Positions 5,054 to 9,678 of a stretch of 9,678 nt of DNA are shown piece by piece. The DNA is from Desulfobacterales bacterium. Lineage in GTDB: Bacteria > Desulfobacterota > Desulfobacteria > Desulfobacterales > JAUWMJ01. Position 1 is the first letter of the stretch, and each line of letters opens with the position of its first letter. The position numbers were made by a program, and so were the translations under genes. Below the pieces are notes generated by a model, which worked only from the letters and a program-made list of their open reading frames with translations, made no database searches and was not told the DNA's origin. Location of the stretch: contig JAUWMJ010000070.1 in NCBI GenBank assembly GCA_030613225.1, forward strand, positions 1-9,678, written 5' to 3'.

Positions 5054-5740
5054 CTAATTGTCTCCGCTGTCAAGTTGTTTCTCGAAATCAGAAATTTTTT
5101 CAAAAAGGGGTTCAGAAGCGGGAGATGTCTTTAGAAAATCGACAAACCTATCGCTACGAACACAGAAAGCGAGCCTTGAAAGAAGATGAAGATGGATCTT
5201 TACAGATGGACTTAAAAGAATGAACATGGCGAACACCGGCCTGTCGTCCACTGCATCGAAATCTACTGGTTCTTCAAAAAAACACGTTGTGATTACCGGC
5301 TGGATAACGACATCCGTAAGCGGAGTCCGTGGATGGGGAATTGCAACTCCCCTGCCGATTCCTGTTGATGTAAGTTTCTCTCTTTCAAGCAACTTTGTAT
5401 ATAGAATTTTTTTTGCATCTTTTGAAAAAGCGGGCATAATATCTACAGCCGATTTGAGAACATCTTCAACTGTATTACCATTTAAATGGTTGAATACACC
5501 CCCCCGTTTCATTGCCCCAAGAAGATTTTCCAACTCGAAATCTTCCACCTTTATGGAGTTTTCTTCAGGAAGTGCAAATGCAAGGTTATGAGCTGCAGCC
5601 CATTTCTTCAGAACGGATTGTTTGAATATACATTCCTTTCCGCTTTTCTGAACAGGTATTCTGCCTTGCCTGATCCACCGTTCCATAGTGGCTATGGGAA
5701 GATCGAGGCTTTCTGCAATTTTTTTTATTGTTAATTTCAT
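5054..5740 (-). CDS. HTH (MerR/excisionase-type) - PTS EIIA (PtsN-like) fusion, 228 aa
   Basis: Likely a cytoplasmic regulator that joins DNA binding to a phosphotransfer sensor. Residues 1-52 form a helix-turn-helix of the excisionase/MerR type (KIAESLDLPIATMERWIRQG, then a KW helix). A linker of about 25 residues leads to a PTS EIIA type-2 (fructose/nitrogen) domain at about 80-222, with the phospho-acceptor His136 in GIGRGVAIPHPR and the conserved HLHLLSRLA at 183-191. Such a domain accepts phosphate from HPr or NPr; no EI, HPr or sugar permease lies nearby, pointing to a regulatory and not a transport role. The ATG at 5740 (MKLTIKKIAE) is chosen because the HTH starts there; a TTG at 5767 would add nine residues of low character. 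No good ribosome site is seen for either. The upstream mscS gene ends 117 bp away on the same strand. Confidence 0.85.
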   Translation of the reverse strand: MKLTIKKIAESLDLPIATMERWIRQGRIPVQKSGKECIFKQSVLKKWAAAHNLAFALPEENSIKVEDFELENLLGAMKRGGVFNHLNGNTVEDVLKSAVDIMPAFSKDAKKILYTKLLEREKLTSTGIGRGVAIPHPRTPLTDVVIQPVITTCFFEEPVDFDAVDDRPVFAMFILLSPSVKIHLHLLSRLAFCVRSDRFVDFLKTSPASEPLFEKISDFEKQLDSGDN

Positions 5741-5844
5741 GAAGTTAAATAAAAGATGTAAATGCAACCTTTGAAAACAGGCTCAAAGTGATAGAATGTT
5801 ACAACAAAAAAAGTAATCGAAAAAAAACCTTTTGACTACACCCA

Positions 5845-5873
5845 AATATTTATCAAATCAAGAATATTTATCA
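5845..5873. repeat. Two 11 bp direct repeats at the 3' end of mscS
   Basis: AATATTTATCA occurs at 5845-5855 and again at 5863-5873, the second copy inside the last codons of the mscS gene. Purely AT-rich, possibly chance or a small duplication. Confidence 0.3.
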
Positions 5874-6961
5874 GAATAGTTTTCATGTTTAATAAAAATA
5901 TCCCTTTTCGGATATGGTATTTCGATCCCCCCGTTATCAAATTCCGTCTTTATATTATCCGTGATATAGGAAATCGTATCCATTCTCTTTCTTGCATCAT
6001 GAATCCAGACCCTAAGCTGGAGATCGACTGAAGAGTCCCCGAAATTTCTCACAACTACCTTGGGAGCCGGATCTTTTGCAATCCATTCGGCGGAATCGGC
6101 CACCTTTATAATCAGCTCTTTTGCCTTTTCCATGTCCGCATCATACGCAATTCCTATATTCACACGAACCCTGATTTTAGATGTAATGATGGTGTAGTTT
6201 ATAATATCCCGCTTCATTATTTCGTTGTTTGGAATAATGATTATGATATTATCAGTTGTTTTGATTTTTGTAGCACGCAGCCCTATATCTATAACATCAC
6301 CCCAGGTCGCACTGCCTGAAGGAGCGGTCCACACTTCAATCCTGTCACCTACCTCAAATGGCCGGTCGACTATAAGCAGCACCCCTGCGATAAGGTTGGA
6401 TAAAGTATCCTTAGCGGCAAAACCGATTGCTATGCCTGCAACGCCGGCGCCTGCAATAAACGGCATAACATTAACGCCCAGCATATCAAGGGCAATTATT
6501 ATAGCAGTTATATAAACAATGACCCCTGCGAATTTCTTTAAAAGATCAAAAATAACATTATCTATCTTAGTATCTGTCTTGTCGGCTATATTCTTTTCAA
6601 GATATTTTATTACAATTATAAAAAATTCGTTAACCGGAGAGGCTAGAATTATTATGAAAATCGCATAAAAAATATTTTCAATAAGCTGAATATTAAAAAG
6701 CCCGATCAGGTACGTGCCTGCTATAAGAATTAGGGCATAAAAGAGTACCCTTCTTATAGCGTGAAAAACCTGGCTGTTTATTTTTAAATCAGTATGTTTT
6801 TTTATTCTTTTTTCAAATATACTTAAAACTCCTTTCAAAATGAACCAGGCAATAAATGCGCCTGCTATGGCTGCCGCTGCCTTAATTGAAATATGTATAT
6901 AAGTCGGCTCTATGCCTGAGCCTGCCAATATTTTTTCAAAAAACTCATTCCATCTGTTCAT
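5858..6961 (-). CDS. mscS: MscS-family mechanosensitive channel, 367 aa
   Basis: An inner-membrane channel that opens under membrane tension to release solutes after hypo-osmotic shock. Membrane segments are visible at about 27-48, 70-90, 94-118, 143-163 and the pore helix 165-197. The pore helix is rich in Gly and Ala (GAGVAGIAIGFAAKDTLSNL), the family hallmark. It runs into the beta domain, VDRPFEVGDRIEV (198-210), and a C-terminal domain that ends GIEIPYPKRDI (345-355), also typical. At 367 aa it is longer than the 286-aa E. coli MscS by extra N-terminal helices, a common variant. The ATG at 6961 follows GAGGC (6967-6971) at a good distance. The 63 bp heptamer array lies just upstream of the ribosome site. 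The sdhB gene ends 132 bp upstream on the same strand, so weak read-through is possible. Confidence 0.93.
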   Translation of the reverse strand: MNRWNEFFEKILAGSGIEPTYIHISIKAAAAIAGAFIAWFILKGVLSIFEKRIKKHTDLKINSQVFHAIRRVLFYALILIAGTYLIGLFNIQLIENIFYAIFIIILASPVNEFFIIVIKYLEKNIADKTDTKIDNVIFDLLKKFAGVIVYITAIIIALDMLGVNVMPFIAGAGVAGIAIGFAAKDTLSNLIAGVLLIVDRPFEVGDRIEVWTAPSGSATWGDVIDIGLRATKIKTTDNIIIIIPNNEIMKRDIINYTIITSKIRVRVNIGIAYDADMEKAKELIIKVADSAEWIAKDPAPKVVVRNFGDSSVDLQLRVWIHDARKRMDTISYITDNIKTEFDNGGIEIPYPKRDIFIKHENYSDKYS

Positions 6962-6972
6962 AATTCGCCTCG

Positions 6973-7035
6973 GTCAGTTGTCATTTATCATTTGTCATTG
7001 GTCAGTTGTCATTTGTCAGTTGTCATTTGTCATTC
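6973..7035. repeat. Tandem array of nine degenerate heptamers upstream of mscS
   Basis: Nine 7 bp units in exact register on the plus strand: GTCAGTT, GTCATTT, ATCATTT, GTCATTG, GTCAGTT, GTCATTT, GTCAGTT, GTCATTT, GTCATTC. A 14 bp or 28 bp higher-order period is visible (GTCAGTTGTCATTT recurs). On the coding (minus) strand every unit contains TGA, and because 7 is not a multiple of 3 all three frames are closed several times. It lies between sdhB and mscS and touches the mscS ribosome site. It resembles the heptamer-type simple repeats reported in several bacteria. Confidence 0.8.
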
Positions 7036-7093
7036 TGCCTCTGTGCCTTCTGCCTTTGCCTTTATCCCTATAAAGCGGTTTTTTATGGGCCCG

Positions 7094-7858
7094 TCATTTT
7101 TCTGCTGAAAAAAATCCTGCTTTATAATATTCGCGGTTCAGCCGGGCAATGTTTGTGATAGTGATCTCCTTTGGACATTCCGCTTCACATTCGGTTTCGT
7201 TGGTGCAATTTCCAAAACCGAGTCTGTCCATTTCCCTGACCATGGATATGGCACGTTTGGCAGCTTCCGGTTTTCCCTGGGGAAGAAGGGCAAATTGAGA
7301 AACCTTGGCGCTTACAAAGAGCATTGGCGATGCGTTGGGGCAGGCTGCGACACATGCACCGCATCCGATGCAGGCGGCAGCATCCATGGCCAGTTCCGCT
7401 GCTTCCTGGGGAACCGGGATTGCGTTGGCATCCTGTGCCCCGCCGGTATTCACGGAAATAAACCCTCCTGCCTGGATCATTTTATCCAGGGCGCTGCGAT
7501 CAACTGCCAGGTCTTTTATAACAGGAAAAGCCCTTGATCGCCACGGTTCGATTACAATCGTATCGCCATTTGAAAAATGCCTCATATGAAGCTGGCAAAG
7601 GGTTGTGCCCTTTTCAGGTCCGTGGGCACGACCGTTTACAACAGCTCCGCACATTCCGCAGATACCTTCCCTGCAGTCATGGTCGAAAGCGACAGGCTCC
7701 TTGCCTTCAATGGTAAGCTGTTCATTTACTACATCAATCATTTCCAGAAACGACATGTCTGTGGATATATTTACGGCCTTGTATGTTTCGAGCCTTCCTT
7801 TTTTTTTCTGTCCTTTTTGGCGCCAGACCTTTAGGGTTAAATTTATAGTCTTTGTCAC
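7094..7858 (-). CDS. sdhB: Succinate dehydrogenase/fumarate reductase iron-sulfur subunit, 254 aa
   Basis: Carries electrons between the flavoprotein and the membrane quinone site. The N-terminal plant-type [2Fe-2S] ferredoxin domain has Cys62, Cys67, Cys70 and Cys88 (CREGICGMC and C88). The C-terminal domain has [12 protein letters not shown] (163-174) plus Cys218, Cys224 and Cys228-Pro, giving one [4Fe-4S] and one [3Fe-4S] centre by family rule: C163, C166, C169 and C228 against C173, C218 and C224. Length and the [20 protein letters not shown] insert match the menaquinone-linked Bacteroidetes/Desulfobacterota type, not the E. coli sdhB. The start is GTG at 7858, overlapping the sdhA stop as GTGA, with AAGGAG at 7864-7869. 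This suggests translational coupling and fixed stoichiometry with SdhA. Whether it runs as dehydrogenase or fumarate reductase (frdB) in vivo cannot be told from sequence. Confidence 0.95.
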   Translation of the reverse strand: MTKTINLTLKVWRQKGQKKKGRLETYKAVNISTDMSFLEMIDVVNEQLTIEGKEPVAFDHDCREGICGMCGAVVNGRAHGPEKGTTLCQLHMRHFSNGDTIVIEPWRSRAFPVIKDLAVDRSALDKMIQAGGFISVNTGGAQDANAIPVPQEAAELAMDAAACIGCGACVAACPNASPMLFVSAKVSQFALLPQGKPEAAKRAISMVREMDRLGFGNCTNETECEAECPKEITITNIARLNREYYKAGFFSAEK

Positions 7859-9678
7859 TTGTAACTCCTTTGTGTTAATTCGACATTCTCAAATTTAAGC
7901 TCTTCTTTGTTAAGTACCGGTTCTTTATTTTCGCCTGTAAATTCCCATGCGCTGACGTGGCAGAAGTTTTCGTCATCCCGCAAAGCCTCATTCTCGGCCG
8001 TTTGATACGCCTCGTTGAAATGACCGCCACATGATTCCTGGCGGGAAAGAGCATCGATCAGCATCAATTCTCCAAACTCGAGAAAGTCTGCCACGCGTCC
8101 TGCCCGCTCCAGGCTCTGGTTGAAATCCTTCTTTGATCCCGGGACAAGAACATTCTCCCAGAATTCTTCCCTTAGTTGTTGTACCATTCCACTGGCCTTT
8201 TTAAGCCCTTCATCATTTCTGGCCATACCGCAGTAATCCCACATGATATGTCCCAGTTGTTTGTGGAAATCATCAACCGTTCTTTTTCCGTTTATGGAAA
8301 GCAGCTTCTCTATACTGTCGTTAACCGATGTGACGGATTCTTTGAATGCCGAATGGCCGGTGGTTACTCCCTCTAAAGGTGTTCCCGCAAGGTATCCTCC
8401 GATAGTGTATGGTAATACAAAATACCCGTCTGCAAGACCTTGCATGAGAGCGCTTGCTCCGAGGCGGTTGGCCCCGTGGTCTGAAAAGTTGGCCTCCCCA
8501 AGGACAAAAAGACCGTCTATGGTACTCATAAGGTTGTAATCGACCCACAGACCTCCCATGGTATAGTGAATCGCCGGATAAATCATCATAGGTGTTTCAT
8601 AGGGATTTTCGGCTGTTATTTTTTCATACATCTGAAAGAGATTGCCGTATTTTTTTTCAATCGCGGCTTTTCCGTCTCTTTTTATGGCATCTTCAAAATC
8701 GAGATACACGGCACGACCGGTTTCACCTACCCCTTTGCCCATATCACACTGTTCCTTGGCATTTCGGGAGGCCACATCCCTCGGAACAAGGTTTCCGAAA
8801 CTGGGATATTTATTTTCCAGGTAATAATCCCTTTCAGATTCCGCAATCTGGTGAGGTCTGCGTTTGTCTCCCGGATTTTCAGGAACCCATACACGACCGT
8901 CGTTTCTCAGGCTTTCGCTCATTAGGGATAGCTTGGATTGGTAATCGCCGTGAACCGGAATACATGTAGGATGAATCTGTGTAAAACACGGATTGGCAAA
9001 ATATGCACCTTTTTTATATGCCCTGAACGCGGCTGTAGCATTGGATGCCATGGCATTTGTGGAAAGGAAGTAAACATTGCCATAGCCACCTGTACACAGT
9101 ACAACGGCGTCACCGGTATGGGTTTCGATTTCACCTGTGATCAGATTTCGGACAACAATTCCCCTGGCCTTTCCGTTTATAACCACAATATCGAGCATTT
9201 CCCTGCGGGGAAACATTTTAACCTTGCCTGTTCCCACCTGGCGCATAAGGGCACTGTATGCTCCAAGAAGAAGCTGCTGGCCTGTTTGGCCTCTTGCATA
9301 AAAAGTCCTTTGGACCTGGGCGCCTCCAAAGCTCCTGTTTGCCAGGAGCCCACCGTAATCCCGTGCAAAGGGAACACCCTGTGCGACACACTGATCGATA
9401 ATATTATTACTCACCTGTGCAAGGCGATAGACATTTGCCTCCCGCGCCCTGAAATCACCGCCCTTTATGGTATCATAAAACAGCCGCCATATACTGTCTC
9501 CTTCATTTGTATAATTTTTTGCTGCATTGATTCCTCCCTGTGCTGCAATGCTGTGAGCCCGCCTGGGACTGTCCTGTATGCAGAATGTCTTTACGTTGTA
9601 GCCGAGTTCGGCAAGGGAAGCGGACGCACTTCCCCCGGCAAGTCCGGTTCCCACAACGATAATTTCAAATTTTCTTTT
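7855..9678 (-). CDS. sdhA: Succinate dehydrogenase/fumarate reductase flavoprotein subunit (N-terminus outside window)
   Basis: The catalytic subunit with covalent FAD, interconverting succinate and fumarate on the cytoplasmic side of the membrane. 607 codons are visible, counted from the window edge. The frame stays open at 9678, where [16 protein letters not shown] holds the dinucleotide-binding glycines, so a GTG at 9654 inside that strand is not the real start; some 30 residues are probably missing. Seen in order: the FAD-linking His42 in [17 protein letters not shown] (236-241), the proton-shuttle Arg300 in PRDVASR, HYTMGG (His371) and the substrate Arg405 in [11 protein letters not shown]. 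The active site is complete. Sequence style ([18 protein letters not shown]) is that of the menaquinone-linked type. The stop TGA overlaps the sdhB GTG. The cytochrome b gene, usually first in this operon, would lie beyond the window. frdA is an equally fair name. Confidence 0.95.
   Translation of the reverse strand, partial: KRKFEIIVVGTGLAGGSASASLAELGYNVKTFCIQDSPRRAHSIAAQGGINAAKNYTNEGDSIWRLFYDTIKGGDFRAREANVYRLAQVSNNIIDQCVAQGVPFARDYGGLLANRSFGGAQVQRTFYARGQTGQQLLLGAYSALMRQVGTGKVKMFPRREMLDIVVINGKARGIVVRNLITGEIETHTGDAVVLCTGGYGNVYFLSTNAMASNATAAFRAYKKGAYFANPCFTQIHPTCIPVHGDYQSKLSLMSESLRNDGRVWVPENPGDKRRPHQIAESERDYYLENKYPSFGNLVPRDVASRNAKEQCDMGKGVGETGRAVYLDFEDAIKRDGKAAIEKKYGNLFQMYEKITAENPYETPMMIYPAIHYTMGGLWVDYNLMSTIDGLFVLGEANFSDHGANRLGASALMQGLADGYFVLPYTIGGYLAGTPLEGVTTGHSAFKESVTSVNDSIEKLLSINGKRTVDDFHKQLGHIMWDYCGMARNDEGLKKASGMVQQLREEFWENVLVPGSKKDFNQSLERAGRVADFLEFGELMLIDALSRQESCGGHFNEAYQTAENEALRDDENFCHVSAWEFTGENKEPVLNKEELKFENVELTQRSYK

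Noticed and set aside
5220..5591. 123-codon plus-strand open frame opposite the HTH-IIA gene
   Set aside because: Shadow of a clear EIIA domain on the other strand; no family character.
6973..7035. CRISPR array
   Set aside because: Units are 7 bp with no spacers and no cas genes nearby; a simple tandem repeat.
7065..7090. Hairpin after sdhB as terminator
   Set aside because: On the coding strand CCCATAAA and TTTATAGGG can pair with a bulge, but it is AT-poor at the wrong place, lacks a following T-run, and is weak.
8321..8969. Several open frames of 75-125 codons inside sdhA in other frames
   Set aside because: All overlap a highly conserved flavoprotein gene with an intact active site; shadows.
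9652..9654. GTG as the real start of sdhA
   Set aside because: It falls inside the FAD-binding beta strand; the codons upstream to the window edge (KRKFEIIV) are open and fit the family, so the gene continues outside.

Overview
The window looks like chromosomal DNA from a sulfate-reducer-type member of the Desulfobacterota (former Deltaproteobacteria, probably Desulfobacterales). This is inferred from the protein styles and the intergenic texture: a menaquinone-type succinate dehydrogenase/fumarate reductase, an HTH-PTS IIA fusion, a two-domain Usp, a CBS-tailed ClC, and gene gaps packed with hairpins and short degenerate repeats. No species can be named from the sequence alone.

Left part (1-1165). 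The window opens inside a plus-strand gene; only its last 47 codons are visible (2-145), a Cys-rich zinc-binding-like tail. One base after its stop lies a 145 bp imperfect palindrome (147-291). This palindrome overlaps the 3' end of a minus-strand gene for a 101-residue protein of unknown function (256-561), which has a good sigma70-like promoter at 645-674. Bases 562-1165 hold no convincing gene. They contain a 368 bp composite element (719-1086) bounded by 31 bp inverted repeats, with a 107 bp near-perfect palindrome (800-906) nested inside, several smaller hairpins, and a terminator-like hairpin just before murI.

Middle (1166-5767). murI (glutamate racemase) is the only complete plus-strand gene. 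It converges on a tandem-domain universal stress protein gene (2043-2867, minus). Next come a 310 bp gap of heptad repeats and hairpins, a ClC-type chloride channel/transporter with two C-terminal CBS domains (3182-4906, minus), a repeat-rich gap, and an HTH-PTS EIIA (PtsN-like) fusion (5054-5740, minus).

Right part (5858-9678). An MscS-family mechanosensitive channel (5858-6961, minus) is preceded by a 63 bp array of nine heptamers. Upstream of that lie sdhB/frdB (7094-7858, minus) and sdhA/frdA (7855-9678, minus), which overlap by 3 bp. sdhA runs off the window edge, so its N-terminus, and probably the cytochrome b subunit gene, lie outside.

Functionally, sdhAB link the TCA cycle to the quinone pool. 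mscS, clc and usp, all on one strand, suggest a loose grouping for osmotic, ion and general stress. The PTS IIA-HTH protein is probably a phosphorylation-responsive regulator, and murI supplies D-glutamate for peptidoglycan. The protein-coding genes are ordinary families. The most unusual signals are in the intergenic structures, above all the palindrome at 800-906, whose mismatches all become G-U wobbles or a tandem G-A pair only when the minus strand is read as RNA.
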